Assembly: GCA_963752225.1 (NCBI GenBank)
Contig: CAVVXS010000009.1
Coordinates: forward strand, 990,785 to 1,054,784
Direction: 5' to 3'
Length of the DNA: 64,000 nt
Origin: JBBROS01 sp963752225
Lineage (GTDB): Bacteria; Pseudomonadota; Alphaproteobacteria; Acetobacterales; Acetobacteraceae
Of this stretch, positions 34,355-43,524 are shown in pieces. The translations under genes and the position numbers were made by a program. Numbering within the stretch: the first letter of the stretch is position 1; every line of letters starts with the position of its first letter. The notes under the pieces were generated by a model. It did not search any database and was not told the DNA's origin. It saw only the letters and a list, made by a program, of their open reading frames with translations.

Positions 34355-34531
34355 ATGACGGGAAGCGAACATAATCCAGCGAAGAGTTCCCCCGCTGCGC
34401 TTCCGAGGCGGTCGGTAGTTGCCGGGGCGTTGCTGGCCACAGCGGGTGTGATTGGGACGCTGGCGGCCTGGCTGGGCGAGGGCATGTCGTCCCGGCTCCT
34501 ACGGCCGGAGCACAGTCGGCCCGGCTCGTGA
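34355..34531 (+). CDS. 58-residue Tat-signal microprotein
   Basis: A short frame starting at ATG 34355 with GGGAGCGG upstream. It encodes a twin-arginine signal (LPRRSVVAGALLATAGVIG) and then stops after about 30 more residues. Its TGA overlaps the ATG of the next gene. Either it is a genuine small exported or anchored protein, or the rest of a Tat-exported enzyme has been lost. Confidence 0.5.
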   Translation: MTGSEHNPAKSSPAALPRRSVVAGALLATAGVIGTLAAWLGEGMSSRLLRPEHSRPGS

Positions 34532-34965
34532 TGCGATACGGCTTCAAGCTCGGGGGGCCGGGAGCGCTGCCTTCTGCACGCGGGCGCGCGGCGCGCCTCG
34601 CTTCGAGCTTCGACGGGTATCCCGGCATCATCGCCAACCTTCATCTCCTGGACGAAGCCGCACCTTCGCTGAACGCCCTGACCCTCTGGAGCGCTCCCGG
34701 GTATGCGACCAGCTATCTCGCGTCGCCCGAGTTCGAACGGCAGGTGAAGGCATTCGGCCGCCCGCAGGTTCAGCTCGTCCTCCCCGCCGTGGTGACCCAG
34801 CCCTCGATGGAGGCCCAGGTCGTCACGCTCATCCCGGGCGAGCTCGCGACACCCGGCGTGTCCCGACTGGACCCGGCCGACGGCTCCCACAGCACGCTGG
34901 CCTACGCGCACATGCCGGGGCAAGTCTTCGAGGTGGCCTACCTCGCCCGGGGAGAAGCAGCGTGA
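34531..34965 (+). CDS. uncharacterised protein, possibly DUF4865-related
   Basis: 144 residues starting MRYGFKLGGPGALPSARGRA. The middle (TLWSAPGYATSYLASPEFER then KAFGRPQVQL) resembles the DUF4865 gene at 48207-48797 (VVESFGRPRV) and may share a dimeric alpha/beta-barrel fold. No catalytic residues are evident. The ATG overlaps the previous stop and its stop overlaps the next GTG, so all three are translated together. Confidence 0.5.
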   Translation: MRYGFKLGGPGALPSARGRAARLASSFDGYPGIIANLHLLDEAAPSLNALTLWSAPGYATSYLASPEFERQVKAFGRPQVQLVLPAVVTQPSMEAQVVTLIPGELATPGVSRLDPADGSHSTLAYAHMPGQVFEVAYLARGEAA

Positions 34966-36068
34966 TCGCGAGGTCGGGGAGGCCGCTCCTGAAAGTCACC
35001 GGGTTGCGCGTCCGGGCCGTCAACGTGCCGATCGAGCCACCGGTCCAGACAGCCGCCGGGGCCGTAAGCTCCGCCCCGCTAGTCCTGGTCGACATGCTGA
35101 CCGACGAGGGCATCGTCGGGTCGGCCTACGTCTTCACCTACACGGTCGCCGCGCTGGGGCCCACAGCTACCTTGGTCGCGAACCTGGGGCCGATGCTGCG
35201 GGACCAGCCGCTTGCCCCGCTCGAACTGAGACGCATCCTGGCGCGGCAGTTCCGCCTGCTCGGGCCGCAGGGCCTGGCGGGCCTGGCCCTATCGGCGATC
35301 GACATGGCGGCGTGGGATGCGCACGCCAGGTCGCTGGGCGTCTCCTTGGCCCGGACACTGGGTGCGACCGGGGACGAACGCATCCGCGCCTACGCCTCGT
35401 TGCGCGGCCTCACGCCGACCGAGCTGGCCGCGGAGGCCGCTGCCGCCGTGGCGGCAGGCTTCGACACGGTGAAGTTGAAAATCGGCCACGCCGGGTTGGA
35501 GCAGGAGCTTGCGGTGATCGCGGCCGTCCGCAACGCGGTCGGCCCGGCGACCGGGCTGATGGTCGACTACAACCAGGCACTCACCGTTCCGGAGGCGGTC
35601 CGGCGCGGCCGGGTCCTGGACGACCTCGGCCTGCTCTGGATCGAGGAGCCCGTCCGTGCGGACGACTTCGTCGGGCATGCCGCGGTCGCCCGCGCGATCT
35701 CGACACCCATACAGGTCGGCGAGAACTTTTGGGGGCCCGACGAGATCGCGCGGTCCCTGGCCGCGGGAGGGTCCGACTTCCTCATGTCCGACCTCATGAA
35801 GATCGGCGGGGTGACCGGGTGGATGGAGTCTGCCGCGCTGGCCCACGCAGGCGGAGCCCCCCTGTCCAGCCACCTTTTCGTTGAGTTCAGCAGCCAGGTG
35901 ATGGCCGCGACGCCGGGGCGGCATTTCATCGAGTACCTGGACCTGGCCGCGCCGATCCTGGCGCAGGGCAGCCCCGGGCTGGACCGCGGGTTCGTCCTCC
36001 CGCACCGCGGCCCCGGGGCGGGCCTCGAGTGGGACGAGGAAGCGGTGCGGCGCTTTGAGGTCGGATGA
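34962..36068 (+). CDS. mandelate racemase/muconate lactonising enzyme family
   Basis: A 368-residue enolase-superfamily enzyme. The KLKIG base motif lies near residue 170, the three metal ligands follow in MVDYNQ, WIEEP and VGEN, then SDLMKIGG and LSSHLFVEFSS with a late His. It would abstract the alpha proton of a carboxylate, for racemisation, cycloisomerisation or dehydration. Starts at GTG 34962 overlapping the previous stop. Next to tautomerases and an MFS gene it suggests aromatic- or sugar-acid catabolism. Confidence 0.88.
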   Translation: MIARSGRPLLKVTGLRVRAVNVPIEPPVQTAAGAVSSAPLVLVDMLTDEGIVGSAYVFTYTVAALGPTATLVANLGPMLRDQPLAPLELRRILARQFRLLGPQGLAGLALSAIDMAAWDAHARSLGVSLARTLGATGDERIRAYASLRGLTPTELAAEAAAAVAAGFDTVKLKIGHAGLEQELAVIAAVRNAVGPATGLMVDYNQALTVPEAVRRGRVLDDLGLLWIEEPVRADDFVGHAAVARAISTPIQVGENFWGPDEIARSLAAGGSDFLMSDLMKIGGVTGWMESAALAHAGGAPLSSHLFVEFSSQVMAATPGRHFIEYLDLAAPILAQGSPGLDRGFVLPHRGPGAGLEWDEEAVRRFEVG

Positions 36069-36174
36069 GACCGGCCGGGGAACGGCCGCAGCACCGACCC
36101 GCGATTTCTCGGGTGCGCCCTGTCGAAACCGCCCGATTAGCCTATTCCGAATTGAAGGCACCACGGAGGGAAAC

Positions 36175-37440
36175 ATGACGCAGCAACCGAGGAGCTTCCC
36201 TGAACCGGCTGGAGCCACCCACCAACAGGGTCGGGCTCTCGTCGTCCTGGCCGCCTCGATCATGGCGGTCTCCATGGGCCTACGGCAGTGTTTCGGGCTG
36301 TTCCTCGGCCCAGTCGTCGCCGACCTCGGGGTGTCGGCCGCCACGTTCGGGTTCGCGATGGCCGCGCAGAACCTGGTCTGGGGCATGAGCCAGCCGTTCC
36401 TGGGCGCGCTGGGGGACCGTTTCGGCGCAAGGCCCGTTCTGGTCGGGAGCTCGGTGGTCTACATGGCGGGGCTGGCGCTGATGGCGACATCCCGCGACCC
36501 CTTCGTCGGCCTCGTGCTCGGCGCAGGGGTCCTCGTGGGCATCGGTGTGGCAGGAACCGGGTTCGGCGTCCTTCTGGGCACCGTGTCGAGGTCGGCGCCT
36601 CCCGAGCGCCGCAGCCAGGTCACGGGCATGGTTTCCGCGGCGGCGTCGCTCGGCACGCTGGCCCTAGCGCCGTTGACCCAGGGCCTCATCCGCGACCACG
36701 GCTGGCGCGGCGCGCTGGCAGCGTTCGTCGTTTTCGCCGCCTGCATGGGCGCCCTGTCGCTCGGCATCGGCGCCCAGGGCAAGGCGCCCGCCTCCGGACC
36801 TGCCGCGCCGTCCGCCGAAGGGCTGCGGCCCACGATGGCGGCCGCGATCCGCAACGGCCGGTTCCTCGCCATGACGGCGGCGTTCTTCGCGTGCGGCTTC
36901 CAACTGGCGTTTATAACCACGCACCTCCCGCGCTACCTGGCGCTCTGCGAGATTCCCGCCGGGGTTGGCGCGACGGCGCTCGGCGTGATCGGGCTCTGCA
37001 ACGCCTTTGGCTCCTACGCGATGGGACACCTTGGTGCGCGATTCAGCCAGGCCAAGCTGCTCTCTCTGACCTACCTCTTCCGAACGCTCGCCGTGGTCGT
37101 CTACCTCCTTCTGCCCGTGACCGTGCCCAGCACGCTGCTGTTCGCGGCGGCGATGGGGTTCATGTGGCTGAGCGTCGCCCCGCTCGTGGGTGGCCTCATC
37201 GGCCGGATGTTCGGCCTACGCCACTTCAACGCGCTCTTCGGCTTCATCTTCTTCAGCCACCAACTGGGCAGCTTCGCAGGATCGTGGCTCGGGGGGGTCG
37301 CGCTGGACGTCACCGGGTCCTACACCCTGGCCTGGATCTCCCTCTTGGCCGTAGGCGCGACCGCGGCAGTCCTCCAATGGCCGTGGGGACAGGCGACCGA
37401 CAGGCAGGCGCCGCTTCGGCCCGGACCGCTGGCCGCGTGA
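36175..37440 (+). CDS. MFS transporter, monocarboxylate/oxalate-type
   Basis: A 421-residue carrier with 12 predicted helices; the first reads AASIMAVSMGLRQCFGLFLG, typical of the monocarboxylate or oxalate:formate exchanger groups. The MFS loop motif is present as GDRFGARPVLVG. GGAGGG lies before ATG 36175. It follows the enolase-family gene by 106 bp on the same strand and probably moves its substrate. Confidence 0.85.
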   Translation: MTQQPRSFPEPAGATHQQGRALVVLAASIMAVSMGLRQCFGLFLGPVVADLGVSAATFGFAMAAQNLVWGMSQPFLGALGDRFGARPVLVGSSVVYMAGLALMATSRDPFVGLVLGAGVLVGIGVAGTGFGVLLGTVSRSAPPERRSQVTGMVSAAASLGTLALAPLTQGLIRDHGWRGALAAFVVFAACMGALSLGIGAQGKAPASGPAAPSAEGLRPTMAAAIRNGRFLAMTAAFFACGFQLAFITTHLPRYLALCEIPAGVGATALGVIGLCNAFGSYAMGHLGARFSQAKLLSLTYLFRTLAVVVYLLLPVTVPSTLLFAAAMGFMWLSVAPLVGGLIGRMFGLRHFNALFGFIFFSHQLGSFAGSWLGGVALDVTGSYTLAWISLLAVGATAAVLQWPWGQATDRQAPLRPGPLAA

Positions 37441-37549
37441 CCGGCGACCGATCGCCAGCATGGCCGGTCCCCGCCTCGCGAACCCGGTGGCGCAGGCGGA
37501 TCCTGCAAGCGGCGCCGACCGGACAGAACCCACAAGGGAGGCACGAGCA

Positions 37550-38473
37550 TTGACAGGCCTAGCCACCCCGCCCGGCGCAGCCCCGCCCTCCGCGACCGTG
37601 CCAGCCCGGCCATGCCGGACACGGGGCCGGGCCGGGCCGGGATCAGCTGAAGCTTCGGGGCGGCTGCCGGTAGGGTCTGTACGGGGACTGGTCCACCTGG
37701 CCGCACTGGCATGCCTTGCGTGCCTGCTGGGGCCCGTGCCGTCGTCGGCGCAGGAAGCCTCGGGTCTGTTCTCCTGCCGGGTGATCGTGACCGGCACCGA
37801 CATGCGCGAGAGGCCAGCTGCCCTGGAACGCTGCGTCCGGGACGTGGTCGTCCGAGTGACCGGAATGCCGCGGCTTGCGGGGGAGGCCCGGGTCGACGCG
37901 ATCGCCGGGCATGCCGCCGACCTCATCGAGGACATCGTCTATCTCGACCGCATGACTGACCTTCCCCGTCACGACGAGCAGGGCACGAGGGACCGTCCGT
38001 TCGACCTGGTCGCGCACGTCGACCCGGCAAGGATGCGGTCGGAGCTGGCGCAAGCCGGATTGAAGCAGTGGCTGGACAGGCCAACGCTGCTTGCCTCCGT
38101 CAGGGTCTCGCGGGGCGGGGAAGACTTTCCACTCACCGCCGACGGCCTCCAGGGGGAGCGGCAACGCCGCGCCCTGCTGTCCGCGGGGGAGACCTATGGC
38201 ATGCGCGTCGTGCTGCTCACGGAAGGGCAGACGGGTGCCGCGGGCGGCGTCGCTCCTGATCCGGGCGCACTCAGGCTTGCCGACGGGACAGGCAGGGTGG
38301 TCGCCCTGAACGGGACGTTGACGTGGAGCGACGCGGATTTTGGGTGGAACGCCGAATGGAGGATGGCCAGCGGCGGACAGCCGCGGTCCTGGGGTATCCG
38401 CGGGGTATCGTTCGACGAGGCGTTCCGGTCCGGGGTGGGCGGGGCGGCCGCGGCGCTCTCCGGGCCGGAGTAG
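37550..38473 (+). CDS. DUF2066 secreted protein (copy 2)
   Basis: About 307 residues. TTG 37550 has GGGAGG upstream; a Pro-rich leader precedes a hydrophobic segment (LAALACLACLLG) ending in SSAQ, consistent with export. DUF2066 blocks RVIVTGTDMRERPAALERC, VVVRVTGMPRLA and GVSFDEAFRS mirror copy 1 at 20408-21250. Which start is used is uncertain. Function unknown; it ends the plus-strand run. Confidence 0.75.
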   Translation: MTGLATPPGAAPPSATVPARPCRTRGRAGPGSAEASGRLPVGSVRGLVHLAALACLACLLGPVPSSAQEASGLFSCRVIVTGTDMRERPAALERCVRDVVVRVTGMPRLAGEARVDAIAGHAADLIEDIVYLDRMTDLPRHDEQGTRDRPFDLVAHVDPARMRSELAQAGLKQWLDRPTLLASVRVSRGGEDFPLTADGLQGERQRRALLSAGETYGMRVVLLTEGQTGAAGGVAPDPGALRLADGTGRVVALNGTLTWSDADFGWNAEWRMASGGQPRSWGIRGVSFDEAFRSGVGGAAAALSGPE

Positions 38474-38746
38474 TCTTTACCTAACCTCGTTCCCGGCCTG
38501 CCTCGTTCATTGAGCCCCCCGGCTTCCTCCTGCACCAATGGCGGCCGGAGGGATGCTGACGCACCTAGTTCCGGTAAGCTCGTTCTGGGGCCCGTACCCG
38601 TTCGCGTGAACCGGGACTGGTTACCTGCTGCCTCGACCATCGCGTCGTCACACGGTTGGCACTAACTACCGCAGAGCCTGGCGCACATTGCCCAGGCAGG
38701 GGCGGCATGGCGGTAGTATCCGGCCACGCGCGCCGCCTTCTCGCAG

Positions 38747-39277
38747 TCAACTTTCCGGATCTCTCCGGACCGCCTCCATCTCCTGCTCCAGGAGCCAGGT
38801 CGCGCCACCGTCGGACGAGAGCTCGTTCCTCCAGTGGAAGGCGTCGGCACCCATCGCGGAGAAAGCCCATCGCCGGACGACCGGATCGGCCCGCCGGTCT
38901 TCCAGATGGATTTCTGTCCCGGCCCTCCGGCCGATGAACGGTATGACCTCGCCTTTCACCAAGCCGTGCCATGTCGAGCGCCACGCCGCGACCGCGGGAT
39001 CGTAGAAACGCACGGTCGTCCCATAGCCGTGGATCGCGACGCCGCTGCGGGCGCTCTCGGCCCGGGACGGGACCCGCCAGACGTCCTGAATTGCCATGCC
39101 GCCCAAGATCCATCCGAAAAGCCATTCGCCCCGCCGGGTCTCCGTCGTCCCGTCCAGATGGTAGGTCACGACCACGTCCCACTCTCCCACGAACTGCGCG
39201 AACAGCATGCCGTCGCCTTCCGCCCGGTGCGGCGGGGCAGCGGCCCCGAGCGCCTCGATCATGGTCATTCCATTCAT
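38747..39277 (-). CDS. DUF1579-like lipocalin-type protein
   Basis: 176 residues. Strand-rich sequence (FVGEWDVVVTYHLDGTTETR, GEWLFGWILGGMAIQDVW, GYGTTVRFYDPAVAAW) fits the lipocalin-like beta-barrel of DUF1579 and related small proteins. AGGAGGAA precedes ATG 39277. Monocistronic. Binding of a small ligand is inferred from fold pattern. Confidence 0.6.
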   Translation of the reverse strand: MNGMTMIEALGAAAPPHRAEGDGMLFAQFVGEWDVVVTYHLDGTTETRRGEWLFGWILGGMAIQDVWRVPSRAESARSGVAIHGYGTTVRFYDPAVAAWRSTWHGLVKGEVIPFIGRRAGTEIHLEDRRADPVVRRWAFSAMGADAFHWRNELSSDGGATWLLEQEMEAVRRDPES

Positions 39278-39924
39278 GTGCGGGTTCCTCCTGCTGGCCA
39301 TCTCCCGGTCTCGGGCAAACGAAGACGCGCGTCCCTAGCCCGCGAGGCATCAGGAGCATTGCTCGTGCGGCGCCTCACCGGCCTGGCTCGATCACGACCT
39401 TCCAGGGCGACCGCGCCAGGATCCTCCTTTGCAACGCGAACCTGATCAGCACGGCGTCGGTCCTCGACGAAACGGTCGCCCCGCAGCTCCGTTCCTGCTC
39501 GGACCCGGGATGGCCGATTTCGCTCACCCCGGAGACCGAGAGCACCTCCGTTCACCGGGATCCGGGATGCTCCCTCGTCGTGTCCAGCCACAGCGCCGCC
39601 AGCGTGCGAGGGTCGTCGAATTCGGGCAGGGCGGCAACGCCCGTTGCCCGGCTGGGGACCACCGGCTCGGGCTGCGCCACCTGGGCCGTCGCGACGGTCA
39701 CGGCGAGGATACCCGCCACGAACAAGGCCCCAAGGCGGCCGTGTGGCCCGCCGATAACGGCCCACGGCCTGCTATCCCCGGCCCGGTAACCGTTGTGAGG
39801 GTGGCCGGGACGGGGATGGGGACGGGTCGCGCCGCGCACGGGAGACATCCTGCGTCGCGCAATAGCAGCGATGCCGCGGCTTCAGCTGCTTGCACGCGCA
39901 GTTGGGGTCGTGGAAGAGGGCCAT
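39278..39924. other. 647-bp gap, no convincing gene
   Basis: A minus-strand frame (39552-39848) has a hydrophobic segment and ends AALPEFDDPRTLAALW, but no ribosome site or family. The stretch lies beside a broken TetR gene and probably holds further eroded sequence. Confidence 0.4.
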
Positions 39925-40435
39925 CTAGAGCGAGGGGACGTCGAAGAGGATGAGCATGTGCCGCGCCATGGTCCCGGCCCGCGGCGCCCCGGCGTGGTGG
40001 AGCGCGGCGGACATGCGGTCCATGCGGGCGCCCGCAAGCCACAGCAGCGCCGCCGTGGCAGGGTGGGCCGGGCATGCCCGCGAGGTCAAAGGCAGCCCTC
40101 GTGACGCCGTGCCCCCTCCAGCGCGGCTTGCTACCGGCTTCGGCCAGGCGCTCGAAGGGACATCGGACCACCCTGTCGATCTCGCTGCCGGGCTCGGGCA
40201 GCCACGAGGCGAACTCTTCCGCGAACGCTTCCCCGCAATCTCCCAGGTAGGCCGCTATGGGGTCGTCCTTGCTGCGAAAGTGATAGTGGAGGGTCCGCTT
40301 GGTCACCCCGGCGCCCAGCGAGATCGGGTCGACGGTGGCAGCCCGGAAGCCGTCGAGTCCGAACCGGAGCCCCGCGGGCTGGAGGATCACCGCCTTGGTC
40401 CCGGACTGACCAGTGTTCCCATCGACAATAGCCAC
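39925..40435 (-). pseudogene. frameshifted TetR-family regulator
   Basis: From GTG 40435 the frame encodes a TetR-type helix-turn-helix (GLDGFRAATVDPISLGAGVT then LHYHFRSKDDPIAAYLGDCG) and the start of the ligand domain. The reading slips after about residue 130, and the true C-terminus (RMDRMSAALHHAGAPRAGTM, ending FDVPSL) appears in another frame with a stop at 39925. The full-length product cannot be made. Confidence 0.75.
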
Positions 40436-41021
40436 CTGCACCGATCCCGGCCTGAGGCGCGGGGCAGCCCCGGCAGGCGACGGAAGCGGCGCCCCCAGCA
40501 ACCTAGAATTCCATAGTTGGATAGCGTCTCGGGCGTTTGTGCGTGAGCGGTATGCAGGGTCTCGGCAAGCGCCCCGGGGAGCCCGGCGAGGGAGCGGTCA
40601 CCTTGCCCGGCCGGACCTCCCTCAGTCGAGTTGGCATAGGCTGCGGGTCATAGGCCAAAGCGAACGTCGTGAGATCGCCCGTCCCGACGACTGTTGGGCC
40701 GAGCGGGATCCTGTTGCCCACTTCGATGTGTTCGAGGTGGAACGGTCAGCTTAGAGCCACCCGCGCCGCTTCCCCGCGCCTGTCTCCAGGGCTGACATCA
40801 GCCTGGCGTTCGCCGCCGGGGAATGGCCCCTCCTCACCTGCGCCCGGAAGCATCGTGCCTGGACCCCATTAGGTTTCCGAGAACCGGGGCGACTGTCGCG
40901 GAGATCGGTAGTTCCCTGTCCTTCGGACATACCTGCCCGGCGACACGGGTTTCGGGTTGCTGAATTTTTGCAGACCTGAATAGCTTGTCGGCGCGGAGCT
41001 TCCCTCCCGCTCCTGCAAAAC
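40436..41021. other. 586-bp gap, nothing recognised
   Basis: Only short frames on both strands. The promoter of the LysR gene at 41022 must lie here. No hairpin or repeat of note was seen. Confidence 0.5.
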
Positions 41022-41930
41022 ATGGAGGTGCGCATCGTCCGGGACTGGAACGACCTGCGTTTTTTCCTGTCGGTCGCGAGGCTGGGAAGCTTGTCCGCCG
41101 CATCACGCGCGCTCAGGGTGGACCCGGCGACAGTCGGCCGTCGCATCAACAACCTCGAGACCGCCCTGACCCTGCGTTGTTTCGAGAGGAGGGCCGACGG
41201 TTACCGGTTGACCGATGGCGGCCGCAAGCTGCTGGAGCATGCGGAGCGCGTGGAGGCCGACCTGCTTGGCCTGTCCCGGGCCCTGGATGGCGAAGATCGG
41301 GTCGCGAGCGGCCTCGTGGCGGTGACGGCGAGCGATTCGGTAACGTTGCCGTTCCTGATCCCGGCGCTCCCGGGCCTGCGGGAACGCCACCCCGGCCTGC
41401 GAATCGACTTGATCAGCACCAACCATGTCCTCAGCCTCGCCAGACGGGAGGCGGACATCGCGGTCCGGATGGTGAGGCCCGAGGAAGGCGACCTGCTCGC
41501 GCGAAGGATCGCCACGATGGGCTACGGGCTATACGCCTCACCCGAGTACCTCCAGCGGGCCGGGACGCCGGAGACGATCGACGACCTGCGTGACCACGCC
41601 CTGGTCGACTGGCTGGAGGAGTATCCCCGGGTCGCCACTTCCGCCTGGTTCCGGAAGCTAGCGAACGGCACGCCTGCGGCCCTCCGGCTCAACGGGGCCC
41701 AGGAGCGCCTGTCGGCCGTGAGGTCGGGAGTGGGTATCGCCTGCATGGGCTACATCATGGCGCGGGGATGGGGGCTCAGTCGGGTGCTGCCAGACGTTGA
41801 GATCCCGCCTTTGGAACTGTGGCTCATGGTGCATCCGGATTCGGCGCGGGTGAAGCGGGTCAGGGCCGTCATGGACTACCTCGCGGAGGCCGCCGCCACC
41901 GCGGGCGGGCGGTTCTCCAGGCCGGAATAG
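41022..41930 (+). CDS. LysR-family transcription regulator
   Basis: 302 residues. The winged helix (WNDLRFFLSVARLGSLSAAS, then LRVDPATVGRRINNLE) belongs to the subgroup whose effector domain uses TNHVLSLARREADIAVRM. No clear Shine-Dalgarno precedes the ATG. Its target is unclear because the genes beside it are remnants (CGNR, GST). Confidence 0.88.
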   Translation: MEVRIVRDWNDLRFFLSVARLGSLSAASRALRVDPATVGRRINNLETALTLRCFERRADGYRLTDGGRKLLEHAERVEADLLGLSRALDGEDRVASGLVAVTASDSVTLPFLIPALPGLRERHPGLRIDLISTNHVLSLARREADIAVRMVRPEEGDLLARRIATMGYGLYASPEYLQRAGTPETIDDLRDHALVDWLEEYPRVATSAWFRKLANGTPAALRLNGAQERLSAVRSGVGIACMGYIMARGWGLSRVLPDVEIPPLELWLMVHPDSARVKRVRAVMDYLAEAAATAGGRFSRPE

Positions 41931-42116
41931 GCCGTACGAACCCCTTGCCGCACTCCCGCGGGCTGACCGGGGTCAGCAAGCAGCCGCCTGGGGCTTCCGT
42001 CGGCTCCGCCCGCCTGCCTTGACCCTGCTGCCGCACACCCTCATCTCGCACCACACGCGGTTCGAGATTTTCGTCATCGTGGAAAAGCCACCCGCAGCCA
42101 GCGCCCGGGCATGCCT

Positions 42117-42330
42117 TTATGCGTTGGGGTCACCCGTCGCAAGCAAGCTCGCCGCGGAGCGCAGGATGGGACGTAGAACGTCGTCGGGCGTCTCTCGCGG
42201 TTCGGGGAAGCCCAGTTCGAATCCTTCCGGGGAGGGCACCAGCCTGGCCCCGTCCCAGACTTCGGAAAGGAAGCGGTTAACAGCCGCCAACGCGGGGCGG
42301 CACCGGCGACCGTCTTCGGCCAACGGATTG
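42117..42330 (-). pseudogene. N-terminal remnant of an ABATE/CGNR zinc-finger regulator
   Basis: The minus-strand frame reads LAAVNRFLSEVWDGARLVPS and RPILRSAASLLATGD, like the ABATE region of CGNR-type stress regulators. The CGNR zinc finger that should follow is absent and the frame stops at 42117. Upstream the reading dissolves into the opposite-strand GST remnant. Identification is tentative. Confidence 0.4.
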
Positions 42331-42344
42331 ACCGCGACCGCGCG

Positions 42345-42584
42345 ATGGCCATCGCCGGTCGCCTGTTCGAGGTCTTCGAGCATCATATTGCAGGGCGCGC
42401 GTTCCTGCTCGGCAAGCGGCCGACGTTGCCGGACGTCTCCATGTATAGCTACACCGCGCACGCCCCGGAGGGAGGCATACCCCTCGAAGGCAGCCCGGCC
42501 ATCCGGGCCTGGGTCGCACGCATAGAAGCGCTGGACGGTTTCGTCGCCATGGCCGCGACCCGGGTCGGGCTCCTCGCAACCTGA
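42345..42584 (+). pseudogene. C-terminal remnant of a glutathione S-transferase
   Basis: The frame encodes only the last helices of a GST: AIAGRLFEVFEHHIAGRAFL, KRPTLPDVSMYSYTAHAPEG, then IRAWVARIEALDGFVAM. The thioredoxin-like glutathione-binding half is missing. It ends 14 bp before the PNPOx-family gene, which often neighbours such GST genes. Confidence 0.7.
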
Positions 42585-42598
42585 GAAGGCAGGCACCC

Positions 42599-43516
42599 AT
42601 GGAACACCTCGCCCCGCAGCCGGAGCCCGAGCCCTCCCCCTTTCATGAAGGCGAGCTGGAAGCGCAGGCGAGGGCCCGCGTGCCGGAGCGCGGGCTGCGC
42701 GTCGGCCGCGGCATCCGTCCCTACCTGCCCGACCAGCACCGCGAGTTCTTCGCGCTCCTGCCCTTCGTCGTCCTGGGTGCCCGCGATCGCGGGGGGCAGC
42801 CCTGGGCGTCCATCATGGTCGGGCAGCCCGGATTCGTCTCCAGCCCGGACGAGACACACGTTGGGATCCCTTCAGCCCATTTGCCGGGCGACCCCCTGGA
42901 GGGCAGCCTCGTCGCGGGAACGCCGGTCGGCCTTCTCGGCATCGAACTCCACACGAGGAGGCGCAACCGTGCCAACGGCGTCGTCGTGCGCGCGGACAGC
43001 GACAGCGTCGATCTCGCAATTGCCCAGAGCTTCGGCAACTGTCCCAGATACATCCATCGCCGCGAGCTGCGGTTCGTCGACGCTGGCGCCAGGTCCGCGG
43101 AGCGACATGACGCCGAAAGGCTCGACCGCCGGTCGGCCGCCATGGTCGCGGCGGCAAATATCTTCTTCATAGCCACGGCATCGGCGGGCGCCGCCGGGAA
43201 CTGGACGGACGGGGCGGACGTCTCGCACCGGGGCGGCGCGCCCGGATTCGTCCGCATCGACGACCCGGCAACGCTCACGGTTCCGGATTTCGCCGGGAAC
43301 TTGTTCTTCAACACCATCGGCAACATCCTGCGGCTGCCGAAGGCCGGGCTTCTCTTTCCCGACTTCACGACCGGGGACATGCTGTATGCCGCCGCGGCGG
43401 CTGAGGTGATCTGGGACGGCCCCGAGATCCAGGCCTTCGCCGGGGCCGAACGGCTTATCCGGTTCCGGCTTCTGCGGACCCGGCTGGTTCCCGGTTCGCT
43501 GCCTCTCAGGCAGTAG
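42599..43516 (+). CDS. pyridoxamine 5'-phosphate oxidase-like flavin protein
   Basis: 305 residues. The start SPFHEGELEAQARARVPERG and FFALLPFVVLGARDRGGQPW are the marks of split-barrel FMN/heme-binding PNPOx-like proteins (the group sometimes fused to a ferredoxin reductase). A second barrel half follows with FFIATASAG and GGAPGFVRIDD. AAGGCAGG precedes the ATG. Likely a redox or detoxification enzyme. Convergent with the ArsR-type gene 8 bp away. Confidence 0.8.
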   Translation: MEHLAPQPEPEPSPFHEGELEAQARARVPERGLRVGRGIRPYLPDQHREFFALLPFVVLGARDRGGQPWASIMVGQPGFVSSPDETHVGIPSAHLPGDPLEGSLVAGTPVGLLGIELHTRRRNRANGVVVRADSDSVDLAIAQSFGNCPRYIHRRELRFVDAGARSAERHDAERLDRRSAAMVAAANIFFIATASAGAAGNWTDGADVSHRGGAPGFVRIDDPATLTVPDFAGNLFFNTIGNILRLPKAGLLFPDFTTGDMLYAAAAAEVIWDGPEIQAFAGAERLIRFRLLRTRLVPGSLPLRQ

Positions 43517-43524
43517 CCACCCCC

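Noticed and set aside
34080..34374. Two overlapping 92-codon frames
   Set aside because: Neither looks protein-like, and they overlap the leader of the Tat microprotein.
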